A program made the position numbers and the translations under genes. From NCBI GenBank assembly GCA_022548915.1, contig JAKZES010000017.1:32975-96974 (forward strand): a DNA stretch of 64,000 nt. The letters are read 5' to 3'. The stretch comes from Verrucomicrobiaceae bacterium E54. GTDB taxonomy: Bacteria > Verrucomicrobiota > Verrucomicrobiia > Verrucomicrobiales > Akkermansiaceae. A model generated the notes under the pieces. That model was not told where the DNA came from and did no database searches. It saw nothing but the letters and a program-made list of their open reading frames with translations. Positions 48,860-56,771 of the stretch are shown here, one piece after another (positions within the stretch are counted from its first letter, which is position 1; each line of letters starts with the position of its first letter).

Positions 48860-49288
48860 ATGAACGCCCTCGTTGCCGAAACCATCGATCGCTGCCGCTC
48901 CGGCGGGATGCGCCGGACCAAGGCGATGGAACAACTGCTGGCCACACTGGTCGAAACCGACCGGCCGATGACGCTCGCCGAACTCGCCGAGTCACCCCGT
49001 CTCACCGATCAATGCGACAAGGCAACGGTCTTCCGGCTTCTCCAGCGCCTGACCGAGAAGGGCATCGTCCGGCGGCTGGGGCTGCACGAGCGCGCCGCCT
49101 ACTTCGCCCTGCTGGTGCCCGGGCGACACCGCGACTACCTGATTTGCACCGAATGTGGCTCGATCGAGGCCATCAAGGCCCCGTGCCCGGTCCACGAATT
49201 GGAAAACGAGATCCGGGAGAAAACCGGATTTCGAGACCTCTACCACGAACTCGAATTCTTCGGTACCTGCCCACGCTGTGCAGGCTGA
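48860..49288 (+). CDS. Fur-family metal-responsive regulator
   Basis: This 142-residue regulator has a winged-helix N-terminus (MTLAELAESPRLTDQCDKATVFRLLQ) and a dimerisation/metal domain with HRDYLICTECGSIE and CPRCAG. Both CxxC pairs of the structural zinc site are present. Whether it is Fur, Zur or PerR cannot be decided without comparing regulatory-site ligands. It sits between ruvB and a small membrane-protein gene. Confidence 0.88.
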   Translation: MNALVAETIDRCRSGGMRRTKAMEQLLATLVETDRPMTLAELAESPRLTDQCDKATVFRLLQRLTEKGIVRRLGLHERAAYFALLVPGRHRDYLICTECGSIEAIKAPCPVHELENEIREKTGFRDLYHELEFFGTCPRCAG

Positions 49289-49329
49289 GTTCGGATTTCA
49301 GCTTTTCTTCAGATCTTCAGCTTCAGACC

Positions 49330-49590
49330 ATGCCCCGCCTCGTCCGAATCGCCCTGACCCTGTTCCTTTCCGCGACCGTTCTGGTGCTGCTCGTCGCCCA
49401 GCGACTCGGTCGCTTGAAGCAGGATCTTCAGTATGCGAGCGAAGAAGTGGCGGAGGAATTGATGAAAACCGAAGGCGAGATGATTCTCATCGGACAGCTC
49501 ATCGCCGGAGGTCTGGCGGCGGCCGGATTCGTGCTGATCCTGATCGCCATTTTCCGCGCAAAGAGGCAGGCTCCCGGAAATGACGGATGA
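49330..49590 (+). CDS. Small two-helix membrane protein
   Basis: This 86-residue protein has an N-terminal hydrophobic segment (IALTLFLSATVLVLLVA), a charged helical linker (QDLQYASEEVAEELMKTEGE), a second hydrophobic helix (IAGGLAAAGFVLILIAIF) and a basic tail. Function unknown. Its end overlaps the xerC/D-like gene by 11 bp, so the two are probably co-translated. The ATG at 49330 is the only good start. Confidence 0.7.
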   Translation: MPRLVRIALTLFLSATVLVLLVAQRLGRLKQDLQYASEEVAEELMKTEGEMILIGQLIAGGLAAAGFVLILIAIFRAKRQAPGNDG

Positions 49591-50479
49591 GGACCTGCCC
49601 CGCGACTTTCTCCAATTCATGGAGGTCGAGCGCGGTGCCTCACAACACACCCTCGAGCGCTACCGGCGCGCCATCGAGAACCTGCGCGGGCGCTGGCAGG
49701 ACGACTTCCCGGGCTGGCGGAGCCTGAACGCCGACCACTTCCGCGACTGGCTCTACGAGTTGATGAAAGCGGAGCTTGCCCGCTCGACCATCCGGCTGCG
49801 CTTCGCCGCCCTGCGATCGTTCTACCGCTATCTCGTGCACCGCCGCGGATTTCCGAAGAACCCCGTCACCGAGGTCCAGCTCCCGAAACCGGAGCGGAAA
49901 CTCCCCGTGGTCCTGACCCGGGCCCAGGTCGACGAACTGCTGACGCTTCCCTTGAAGACCCCTCCCGGCCGCAATGCTCCCGCCTGGCTGCCCATGCGCG
50001 ACGCGGCCATCCTTGAGCTCTTCTACTCGTGCGGTCTGCGGATCTCGGAACTCCGCTCGCTGGAACTGAGCGACATCGATCTCCTCGGAGAAACCCTGCG
50101 CGTCACCGGCAAAGGCTCCAGAGAGCGCCAGATTCCCGTCGGGGGGCCGGCGCTGGCCGCGATCGACCGGTACCGGCGCGAGGCCGCGCTGGGCAGCGGT
50201 CCGCTCTTCATCAGCAAGCGCCGGACCCGCATCACGCAGCAGGCCGTGGATGCGCTGCTCCGCAAATACGTCGGGCTGTCGTCGATTCCCTTCAAGATCT
50301 CGCCACACAAGCTCCGGCATTCCTTCGCCACCCACCTTCTGGACGCGGGAGCGGATCTGCGCTCGGTGCAATCGATGTTGGGTCACTCCTCGCTGTCGAC
50401 CACCCAGATCTACACCCACGTCACGAAGGAACGACTTCGCGAAGCCTACGATCAGGCCCACCCCAGGGCTCGAGAATAG
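49580..50479 (+). CDS. Tyrosine recombinase of the XerC/XerD family
   Basis: This 299-residue recombinase resolves chromosome dimers at dif or acts as an integrase. The SAM-like N-terminal domain (FLQFMEVERGASQHTLERY) precedes the catalytic core. The conserved Arg is in CGLRISELRSLEL, Lys in TGKGSRERQIP, His-x-x-Arg in HKLRHSFATHLLDAGADL, His in LGHSSLSTTQIY and nucleophile Tyr in TQIYTHV. Size, motifs and chromosomal context fit XerC/D; which of the two is undecided. It overlaps the small membrane protein by 11 bp. Confidence 0.92.
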   Translation: MTDEDLPRDFLQFMEVERGASQHTLERYRRAIENLRGRWQDDFPGWRSLNADHFRDWLYELMKAELARSTIRLRFAALRSFYRYLVHRRGFPKNPVTEVQLPKPERKLPVVLTRAQVDELLTLPLKTPPGRNAPAWLPMRDAAILELFYSCGLRISELRSLELSDIDLLGETLRVTGKGSRERQIPVGGPALAAIDRYRREAALGSGPLFISKRRTRITQQAVDALLRKYVGLSSIPFKISPHKLRHSFATHLLDAGADLRSVQSMLGHSSLSTTQIYTHVTKERLREAYDQAHPRARE

Positions 50480-50497
50480 ATCGAGCCGTCAGGGCAC

Positions 50498-50528
50498 GAA
50501 AAAGCGGCCGCCCCGAAGGACGACCGCT
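50498..50528 (-). terminator. Intrinsic terminator with UUCG loop for the porin gene
   Basis: On the minus strand AGCGGTCGTCC-TTCG-GGGCGGCCGCT forms an 11-bp stem (two G-U pairs) with the very stable UUCG tetraloop, then five T's. It lies 30 bp past the porin-like stop and converges on the xerC/D-like gene. Confidence 0.9.
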
Positions 50529-50557
50529 CGTTTGATTTCAGTTGAGGTAAGCCTCGA

Positions 50558-51379
50558 TCAGAAGCCGACCGCAAGGGAAACACCGCTGACCAGGTAGTCC
50601 TGACCACCGCGACCGGTGCCACCGATGGCGGCATTGATCACGTCAGTCGCCAGATCGCCTTCAGCAGCGGTGTAGCGCACGTAGGGAGTCAGGGTCACGT
50701 TCTCGCGGAACTCCCAAGGAAGGGCAGCCTGCAGGTAGTAACCTTGGAAGCCATCGGCCGTGCCAACGGAGCCAATCCGGGAAGACACCTGGGTGCCGAG
50801 GCCATCAGCAAATGCGATGCCACCGGTAAGTTCCAAGTCAAGGCACTCCATCAGCTCGACCGTGTAGCCGATGCTGGTGTCCCAGTACCAACCGTTGTTC
50901 GCGTCGAAGTCGTAATACCACGTCGATCCGACGGAAAGCCCGAAGGAGAAGTCGTAGCTGGCTCCCACGTAAACTTCCTGGGTGTTGGAGGTGCCCAAGC
51001 CAAGAAGGCCTGCGACCGTGCCGGTGTCCGGGAAGTAGTAGTAGATGTAACCTGCCTCGAGAGTGAGATCCCCGATGCTGTAGCTCACACCGGTGTAGAG
51101 ATCCAACTCGTCGAAGTTGATCTTGGTATTGCCACCAAGCAAGGCAACGGGCACGTCGGAACTGGCATACCAAACACCGGCGCTGACGCCGAAGTCTCCG
51201 AAGGTCATGCCGACATCGGCTCCAGCCTCGATGAGGTCTTGGCCGAGGTCCACAAATCGGAACTCATACATGTTGTGATAGCCAACGTGGACTTCACCTT
51301 CAAGTTCTGCCGAAGCGTAGCCTGCCACGAGGGTGGAGGCAGCGGCCAGGGCACCAATAGTTTTGCTGTAGTTGCGCAT
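50558..51379 (-). CDS. Porin-like outer-membrane beta-barrel protein
   Basis: This 273-residue protein has a signal peptide (MRNYSKTIGALAAASTLVAGYASA). A run of alternating aromatic beta strands follows (EGEVHVGYHNMYEFRFVD, GYIYYYFPDTG, STWYYDFDANNGWYW) and a C-terminal phenylalanine (VSGVSLAVGF), the signature for Bam-assembled barrels. It resembles TorF-type putative porins. It starts from its own sigma-54-type promoter (51456-51471) and is divergent from amt with a matching promoter, suggesting a nitrogen-linked role such as uptake of ammonium or small nitrogen compounds. That role is inferred. Confidence 0.82.
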   Translation of the reverse strand: MRNYSKTIGALAAASTLVAGYASAELEGEVHVGYHNMYEFRFVDLGQDLIEAGADVGMTFGDFGVSAGVWYASSDVPVALLGGNTKINFDELDLYTGVSYSIGDLTLEAGYIYYYFPDTGTVAGLLGLGTSNTQEVYVGASYDFSFGLSVGSTWYYDFDANNGWYWDTSIGYTVELMECLDLELTGGIAFADGLGTQVSSRIGSVGTADGFQGYYLQAALPWEFRENVTLTPYVRYTAAEGDLATDVINAAIGGTGRGGQDYLVSGVSLAVGF

Positions 51380-51455
51380 CGTATTTCGTTGTTCGGTTGC
51401 TGCGAATAACCCTCTTGGACGGCTTGGCCGACTTCGAGAGAGACTTGGTTGCGAA

Positions 51456-51471
51456 AGCATCGACCGTGCCA
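51456..51471 (-). promoter_or_regulatory. Sigma-54 promoter for the porin-like gene
   Basis: The minus strand reads TGGCACGGTCGATGCT. The GG and GC dinucleotides are exactly 12 bases apart, as in the -24/-12 consensus TGGCAC-N5-TTGC. Transcription would begin near 51445, giving a leader of about 65 bases before the ATG at 51379. Confidence 0.8.
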
Positions 51472-51544
51472 ATTAAGCTGGGAAGACACTGACTTACCGG
51501 GGTCTATTTAAGAAACCTTGATAACCGTGTCCAGATAAAAAGCA

Positions 51545-51583
51545 CGGGCGTACTTCGCTCGCACGGAGCGGTTCTAACGCCCG
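51545..51583. promoter_or_regulatory. Nested inverted repeat between two sigma-54 promoters
   Basis: CGGGCGT (51545-51551) is inverse to ACGCCCG (51577-51583), and inside it CGCTC (51556-51560) pairs with GAGCG (51566-51570). Its place, upstream of both sigma-54-like promoters, suits an activator site or a structured leader. No protein is known to bind it. Confidence 0.4.
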
Positions 51584-51739
51584 GGCCGATGGCTTGCAAG
51601 GCAAATCGCCCAAAGGATTCGGTCGGCCCCGCTGACCATTTCCGAGCATTTTCGGCGGCAAACCGATCCGGGGACGCGGGCACCTTTCGAGCCCGGAACA
51701 AGGGGTGCCGCAGCGGACGGTGGTGAGGATTTCGTGACT

Positions 51740-51755
51740 TGGCACGGCAGATGCT
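51740..51755 (+). promoter_or_regulatory. Sigma-54 promoter for amt
   Basis: TGGCACGGCAGATGCT carries GG and GC 12 bases apart, matching the -24/-12 consensus, and differs from the porin promoter at only three bases. Expected transcription start is near 51766, about 30 bases before the amt ATG at 51796. Confidence 0.85.
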
Positions 51756-51795
51756 ACCCCACCGCCGAGTTCAACTCCAACAACCGCAACCAACC

Positions 51796-53160
51796 ATGCG
51801 AACACTAAAGAAATTGATGTTCCTCAGCCCCCTACTGGCGACCACCGCCTTTGCTGAGGACGAGTACCGAGCAGACTACGACGCCCTGATCGAAAGCCAA
51901 GGCGACTACGCCTACGCCTTCGATTTTTTCACCACCTCCATGCTGTGGACGGTGATTGCGGCGGCGCTGGTCTTTCTGATGCACCTTGGATTCGCCACCC
52001 TCGAGGCCGGCCTGACGCAGCGCAAGAACACGGTGAACATCCTGTTCAAGAACTGCTTCATCATCGCGATCGGCATCGTCACCTACGCGCTGGTTGGCTT
52101 CAACACCCACTACCCGGGTGATTTCAACGGCTGGTTCAGCCTCGGCGGCATGATCGGCGACCTGAATGCCGATGGTGGCGACACCTTCGGCTACGGGGGT
52201 CTCGCTCTGGCCATGACCGGTTACGGTGACTTCATCTTCCAGGCGATGTTCGCGGCCACGGCGGCCACGATCGTGTCGGGTGCGGTGGCCGAGCGGGTCA
52301 AGCTCCCGACCTTCATGATCTTCGCCACGATCCTCGTCGGCTTCTGGTATCCGGTTGTCGGTTCCTGGCATTGGGGCGGTGGCTGGCTCGGTGGCCTCAA
52401 CGGCGGCAACGGCTTCAAGGACTTCGCCGGATCGGCCGTGGTTCACGCCTTCGGCGGCTTCGCGGCCCTGGCCTGCGTGATCATCCTCGGGCCCCGTCGC
52501 GGGAAATACACCGCGGAAGGCATCAAGCCGATCCTCCCCCACAGCCTGCCGCTGGCCGCCATCGGCGTGTTCCTGCTCTTCTTCGGATGGTTCGGATTCA
52601 ACGGCGGATCGGTTCTTTCGGCCGCTCCGGGTCCGCTGGGCCTGGTCTTCACCACCACCACGCTCGCTGCCTGCACCGGATCCCTCGGTGCGATCGCCAC
52701 CTCGTGGGCGGTGCTGAAGAAGCCTGACCTCTCGATGGCCCTCAACGGCTTCCTCGCCGGTCTCGTCGGCATCACCGCCAACGCGGACATCGTCTCCGCC
52801 GGCGGCGCCATGATCATCGGCATCATCGCCGGCATCATCGTCGTCGTCGCGGTCCTGTTCTTCGACAAGATCAAGATCGACGATCCGGTCGGTGCCATCT
52901 CGGTCCACGGCGTTTGCGGCATCTGGGGCATCCTCGCCGCCGCCATCTTCGAGGTTGTTCCCGAGGGTGCCGAGAAGCAGTTCTCCATCGGAGGCCAGTT
53001 CGTGGGCGTTCTGGCGGTCGGAGCCGCCGCGTTCATCTTCTCCTTCGTCGTGTTCTTCATCCTGAAGCTGGTCATGGGCGTGCGCGTCGATGAACAGGAG
53101 GAAGAGGAAGGTCTCGATGTGGCCGAGCACGGTGTCCCGGCCTACACCGATCATCAGTAA
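51796..53160 (+). CDS. amt: Ammonium transporter
   Basis: This 454-residue Amt/Rh channel begins with a signal peptide (LMFLSPLLATTAFAEDEY), common in bacterial Amt. About eleven membrane helices follow. Signature regions are DFAGSAVVHAFGGFAALAC (containing DFAGS and a pore histidine), FFGWFGFNGGS and AISVHGVCGIWGILAA (second pore histidine). The C-terminus is acidic (DEQEEEEGLDVAEHG). A sigma-54-type promoter lies about 55 bp upstream, as expected for nitrogen control. No glnK/glnB gene adjoins it, which is unusual. A strong terminator follows at 53185. Confidence 0.95.
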   Translation: MRTLKKLMFLSPLLATTAFAEDEYRADYDALIESQGDYAYAFDFFTTSMLWTVIAAALVFLMHLGFATLEAGLTQRKNTVNILFKNCFIIAIGIVTYALVGFNTHYPGDFNGWFSLGGMIGDLNADGGDTFGYGGLALAMTGYGDFIFQAMFAATAATIVSGAVAERVKLPTFMIFATILVGFWYPVVGSWHWGGGWLGGLNGGNGFKDFAGSAVVHAFGGFAALACVIILGPRRGKYTAEGIKPILPHSLPLAAIGVFLLFFGWFGFNGGSVLSAAPGPLGLVFTTTTLAACTGSLGAIATSWAVLKKPDLSMALNGFLAGLVGITANADIVSAGGAMIIGIIAGIIVVVAVLFFDKIKIDDPVGAISVHGVCGIWGILAAAIFEVVPEGAEKQFSIGGQFVGVLAVGAAAFIFSFVVFFILKLVMGVRVDEQEEEEGLDVAEHGVPAYTDHQ

Positions 53161-53184
53161 GAATCCTTCGATTCCCAAACTTGC

Positions 53185-53220
53185 AGCAGGCGGTCCGTTT
53201 CGGGCCGCCTGCTTCTTTTT
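53185..53220 (+). terminator. Intrinsic terminator downstream of amt
   Basis: AGCAGGCGGTCCG (53185-53197) pairs with CGGGCCGCCTGCT (53201-53213) with one G-U pair and a TTT loop, followed by TCTTTTT. This is a strong rho-independent terminator. Confidence 0.92.
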
Positions 53221-53260
53221 GCATTGGTGTCCCGCGTTCCGCTGACCTAAGCGCTTGGCC

Positions 53261-53737
53261 GTGACACGACGTCGCAAGATTCTTCTGGGCCTGCTGATCC
53301 CCACCCTCGCGGTGGCGGTCTGGCAGTGGTTCCTGCGTCCCTACGAATGGAACCCGGATCCGGCGGCGGGATGCCGGATCGAATTCGCGCGGCTCCAGCG
53401 GGACCTCAGCTACCACTGGCTCGAACTCCGCCTGGAGGTGACCGATCCCGGAAAGTTCGCCATCGATGCGGATCTGGCGCTGGAAACCGCTGCCGGAAAC
53501 GACCGGAAGCCGGCCGGGCTTTCGCTCGAAGGAAGCGGCATCGGGGATCTGGACCCGGGCGACCCGGCTCTCGCCGCCACCGAGGCGGCCGCCATCAAGT
53601 TCTGGCTCGAACCGGGGGATCTCGACGGCCCGCTCGTGCTGCGGATCAATGGGGCCTCCCTCAAGGTTCGCGACCAAAGCACTCCCCCGACCCTGAAGGA
53701 CGGTGGGAGCGAGGTCTATCGCACCTGCCGCTGGTGA
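53261..53737 (+). CDS. Membrane-anchored small hypothetical protein
   Basis: This protein of about 158 residues starts at GTG 53261. It has one N-terminal hydrophobic anchor (ILLGLLIPTLAVAVWQWFL) and a beta-rich outer domain with alternating acidic strands (HWLELRLEVTDPGKFAID, then DGPLVLRINGASLKVRD). No family recognised. It overlaps coaX by one base (TGATG), so they are translationally coupled. This neighbourhood does not reveal its function. Confidence 0.68.
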   Translation: MTRRRKILLGLLIPTLAVAVWQWFLRPYEWNPDPAAGCRIEFARLQRDLSYHWLELRLEVTDPGKFAIDADLALETAAGNDRKPAGLSLEGSGIGDLDPGDPALAATEAAAIKFWLEPGDLDGPLVLRINGASLKVRDQSTPPTLKDGGSEVYRTCRW

Positions 53738-54474
53738 TGAAACTGCTGCTGATCGACAACTCGAACACCCGCACCAAGTTCGCGGTCGCCCGGCGGGCCG
53801 GAGAACCGGAGCACAGCTTCTGGATCCCCACCGGGGAGATTTCCGCCGCGAGTCTCGCCGGGGCGCTGAAGGATCTGGATTTCGAGGCCGCCGTGCTTTG
53901 CTCGGTCGTTCCCGACAAGGCCTCCATCCTTGAGGAGGCTCTCTCCACCCGTGGACCGCTGCACCGGATCTCCCACGAGAGCCCGCTGGGGATCGGAATC
54001 GACTACCCCCGGCCGGCCAGCATCGGCGCCGACCGGCTGGCCAACGGCGTCGGGGTGGTCGCCCGCCATGGCCACCCGGCGATCGTGATCGACTTCGGCA
54101 CCGCCGTGACTTTCGACGTGATCTCCCCCGCCCCGGCCTACGCGGGAGGCGTGATCGCCCCGGGCCTGGGGGCGATGGGCGAGTATCTCGGACGCCGCAC
54201 CGCGCTGCTGCCACAGATCGAGCTGGCGGAACCGGCCAGCGCCATTGGCAAGTCGACCACCGAGGCGATGCGCGCGGGGGCGGTGATCGGCTATCGCGGT
54301 CTGGTCCGGGAGATCCTCGCGGCGCTGCGCTCGGAGATCGCCGCGCCGGCGGTCGCCGTCGCCACCGGCGGCGATGCCCGACTGATCGCCGCCGGCCTGC
54401 CGGAAATCGATGCGGTGGATCCCGACCTCACCTTGGCGGGCATCGACCTTGTCGGGCGCCGCGTCTTCCGCTGA
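53737..54474 (+). CDS. coaX: Type III pantothenate kinase
   Basis: CoaX phosphorylates pantothenate, the first step of CoA synthesis. The 245-residue acetate-kinase-fold protein shows LLIDNSNTRTKFAVA at the start, IGADRLANGVGVVARHG, AIVIDFGTAVTFDVI and GGVIAPGL. These are the type III motifs; unlike type I or II enzymes it is not inhibited by CoA. Starts in a TGATG overlap. The following ROK kinase gene begins 13 bp after its stop. Confidence 0.92.
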   Translation: MKLLLIDNSNTRTKFAVARRAGEPEHSFWIPTGEISAASLAGALKDLDFEAAVLCSVVPDKASILEEALSTRGPLHRISHESPLGIGIDYPRPASIGADRLANGVGVVARHGHPAIVIDFGTAVTFDVISPAPAYAGGVIAPGLGAMGEYLGRRTALLPQIELAEPASAIGKSTTEAMRAGAVIGYRGLVREILAALRSEIAAPAVAVATGGDARLIAAGLPEIDAVDPDLTLAGIDLVGRRVFR

Positions 54475-54487
54475 ACTCCTACCATCC

Positions 54488-55438
54488 ATGACAAGTGAAC
54501 TCGCCATCGGCATCGATTTCGGCGGAACCTCGGTGAAATCCGGCGTGATCCTCGGAGGCGAGGTCATCGATACCGCCCCCCCCATCGCCACGCAGGACTT
54601 CGATGGACCGGATCCCCTGATCGATGCGATGCTCGATGCCGTCCGGAGCCTGCGCGAGCGCCATCCCGGCATCGCCGCCGTCGGGGTCGGCATGCCGGGA
54701 TTCGTCCATTTCGAGCAAGGCGTGGTCCACAACCTCACCAACGTCCCGGGATGGGAGCGATTTCCCCTGCGCGACCGCCTCGAGCAGCGACTGGATCTGC
54801 CGGTGACCGTCGACAATGACGCCAACTGCATGACCTATGCGGAATGGAAGAAGGGAGCTGGTCGCGGAACCCGGGACCTCATCGCCATCACCCTGGGAAC
54901 CGGCGTGGGCGGCGGCGTCGTGGCCAATGGACAAATGATCCGCGGCAGCCGCTTCGGTGCCGGCGAGGTCGGGCAGATGTCGAACGACTGGCAGGGAAAA
55001 CGCGGCCACTACGGCAATCTCGGCGCGCTCGAAGACTACATCGGCAACCGGGAGATCGCCGAAATGGCGCAGCAGCATTACGCAAGGGCCGGCCAGCCCA
55101 AGACCGCCGACGAGGTGACCCCGCAAGCGCTTTCGCGACTCGCCCGAGCCGGCGACGGGATTGCCCTCGGCGTGTGGGACGAGGTCGCCCGGCGCCTTGC
55201 CTCGACCCTCATGAGCTGCTGCTGGCTGCTCAATCCGCACGCCCTCATCATCGGCGGCGGGGTTTCCCGCGCCGGTGACCTGCTCTTCGGCCCTCTGACC
55301 GAGCACCTCTACGCGCAATTGTCCGACCCGTTCCGCGAGAACCTGATGGTCCTGCCCGCCCGTTTCGGCAACGAGGCCGGCATGGTGGGTGCCGGAAATC
55401 TTGCGCTCGAACAAGCCGGCTACCCGGTCGAGGATTAG
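54488..55438 (+). CDS. ROK-family sugar kinase (glucokinase-like)
   Basis: This 316-residue protein has the ROK ATPase start GIDFGGTSVKSGVI, VGVGMPGFVH and VDNDANCMTYAEWKKGAGRG, followed by ITLGTGVGGGVVANG. The usual zinc-binding CxCGxxGCxE following the GE(V/I)G-His region is replaced by QGKRGHYGNLGALEDYIG, so all cysteines are missing while the Glu (E in ALEDY) is kept. The substrate is probably glucose or a related hexose, but that is inferred from family and length. It follows coaX by 13 bp. Confidence 0.85.
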   Translation: MTSELAIGIDFGGTSVKSGVILGGEVIDTAPPIATQDFDGPDPLIDAMLDAVRSLRERHPGIAAVGVGMPGFVHFEQGVVHNLTNVPGWERFPLRDRLEQRLDLPVTVDNDANCMTYAEWKKGAGRGTRDLIAITLGTGVGGGVVANGQMIRGSRFGAGEVGQMSNDWQGKRGHYGNLGALEDYIGNREIAEMAQQHYARAGQPKTADEVTPQALSRLARAGDGIALGVWDEVARRLASTLMSCCWLLNPHALIIGGGVSRAGDLLFGPLTEHLYAQLSDPFRENLMVLPARFGNEAGMVGAGNLALEQAGYPVED

Positions 55439-55538
55439 CCTGGATCTCCCACCCGCGGAAAACCCGGGCTGGGACGGCCTCCGGAAACTTTGCGTGTTTC
55501 CAATTTCCAAGCCTCCCCGGCCAAGCTAAGCCCCGCCC

Positions 55539-56684
55539 GTGCGCTACCACTTCGACACCCCGATCGACCGGCGAGGCACCGGATGCATCAAGTTCGACCG
55601 GCGTCCCGAACTCGACCCCTACTGGGTGGCCGACATGGACTTCGCCTCCTGCCCGGAGATTCTCGAGGCGCTCCACCAGCGGGTGAATCACGGCATTTTC
55701 GGCTACGCCCAGGCCCACGAGGGCCTCGAGGAGGCGATCGATGAGAACCTGAAGCAGCGGCACGGTGCCACCATCGGGCGCGACCAGCGGATCCACCTCG
55801 GCGGTCTCGTGCCCGCCCTTTCGCTCGCCGCCCGGGCCTTCTGCGAACCCGGCGAGGCGCTCATGACCTGCACGCCGGTCTATCCCCCCTTCCTCGGGGT
55901 TCACCGGGACGCGGGTGCCCGCCTGATCACAGTGGATCACACGCGGGTCGATGGCCGCTACACCTTCGACTGGCAGGCCATGGCCGATGCGGTCACCGAC
56001 GACACCCGGGTGTTCCTGCTGTGCAACCCTCAGAACCCGCTCGGCCGCGTCTTCAGCGCCGCGGAAGTCGAGCAGGTCGCCCGCTTCTGTGCCGATCGCG
56101 GCATCGTGCTCGTTTCCGACGAGATTCACTGTGACCTGATCCTCGACGAAGCCACCACGCCCCACTTTTCGGCACTCCGGCTTCCCGCCGAGCTGCGGAA
56201 GCACTGCATCACCCTGCTTTCGCCGAGCAAGACCTGGAACATCGCCGGACTCGGATACGCCTTTGCGGTCGTCGAGGACGACTCGATCCGCCGCCGCTTC
56301 GCCGCCGCCCGCGGTCACACGCTTACCGAAATCAACGCCCTCTCCTACTACGCCGCCGAGGCCGCCTACCGCCACGGCGAGCCTTGGAGGCAGGAACTCC
56401 TCGCCTACCTCCGGACCAACCGCGAGGCACTCGACACCTTCTTCGCCGAGAGACTTCCCGATCTGAAGCCCGTGCCGGCGGAAGCCACCTACCTGGCCTG
56501 GATCGACGGCCGGTCGCTCGACTCCCAGAACCCCGCCAACTTGCTGGAAAGGCAGGCGGGACTCTTCGTCTCCGACGGCAACTTCTTCGGGTGGCCCGGT
56601 TGGTTCCGCTTCAACCTCGCCTGTCCACGCTCCCGCATGCTCGAAGGCCTCGAGAAGATCGCGCGGGCCGGGCGCGGGTCCTGA
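55539..56684 (+). CDS. PatB/MalY-type aminotransferase-fold C-S lyase
   Basis: This 381-residue fold-type I PLP enzyme is of the cystathionine beta-lyase MalY/PatB group. FDTPIDRRGTGCIKFD and YWVADMDF open the protein, with FGYAQAHEGLEEAI, LLCNPQNPLGRVFS and VSDEIHCDLIL. The PLP lysine is in LLSPSKTWNIAGLGYA. The enzyme would release thiol, pyruvate and ammonia from cystathionine or cysteine conjugates. It starts at GTG 55539, 100 bp after the ROK kinase. Confidence 0.9.
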   Translation: MRYHFDTPIDRRGTGCIKFDRRPELDPYWVADMDFASCPEILEALHQRVNHGIFGYAQAHEGLEEAIDENLKQRHGATIGRDQRIHLGGLVPALSLAARAFCEPGEALMTCTPVYPPFLGVHRDAGARLITVDHTRVDGRYTFDWQAMADAVTDDTRVFLLCNPQNPLGRVFSAAEVEQVARFCADRGIVLVSDEIHCDLILDEATTPHFSALRLPAELRKHCITLLSPSKTWNIAGLGYAFAVVEDDSIRRRFAAARGHTLTEINALSYYAAEAAYRHGEPWRQELLAYLRTNREALDTFFAERLPDLKPVPAEATYLAWIDGRSLDSQNPANLLERQAGLFVSDGNFFGWPGWFRFNLACPRSRMLEGLEKIARAGRGS

Positions 56685-56771
56685 AGCCTCCATCCGCGGT
56701 GCCTGGAACCGCCCGCGTGCACACACACTTGGCACTTCTCAGCCGCCGGATGATCCGCCAATAATTCCGCC

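Larger units (their letters stand above)
51380..51795. other. Divergent porin/amt control region
   Basis: This 416-bp gap contains no supported gene. It holds two sigma-54-like promoters facing outward, one for each gene, and a nested inverted repeat at 51545-51583 between them. Enhancer sites for an NtrC-type activator are expected here, but I see no clear GCAC-N-GTGC palindrome. Confidence 0.65.

Noticed and set aside
51494..51805. Minus-strand frame in the porin/amt control region
   Set aside because: It overlaps the sigma-54-like promoter and start of amt and has no protein-like features.
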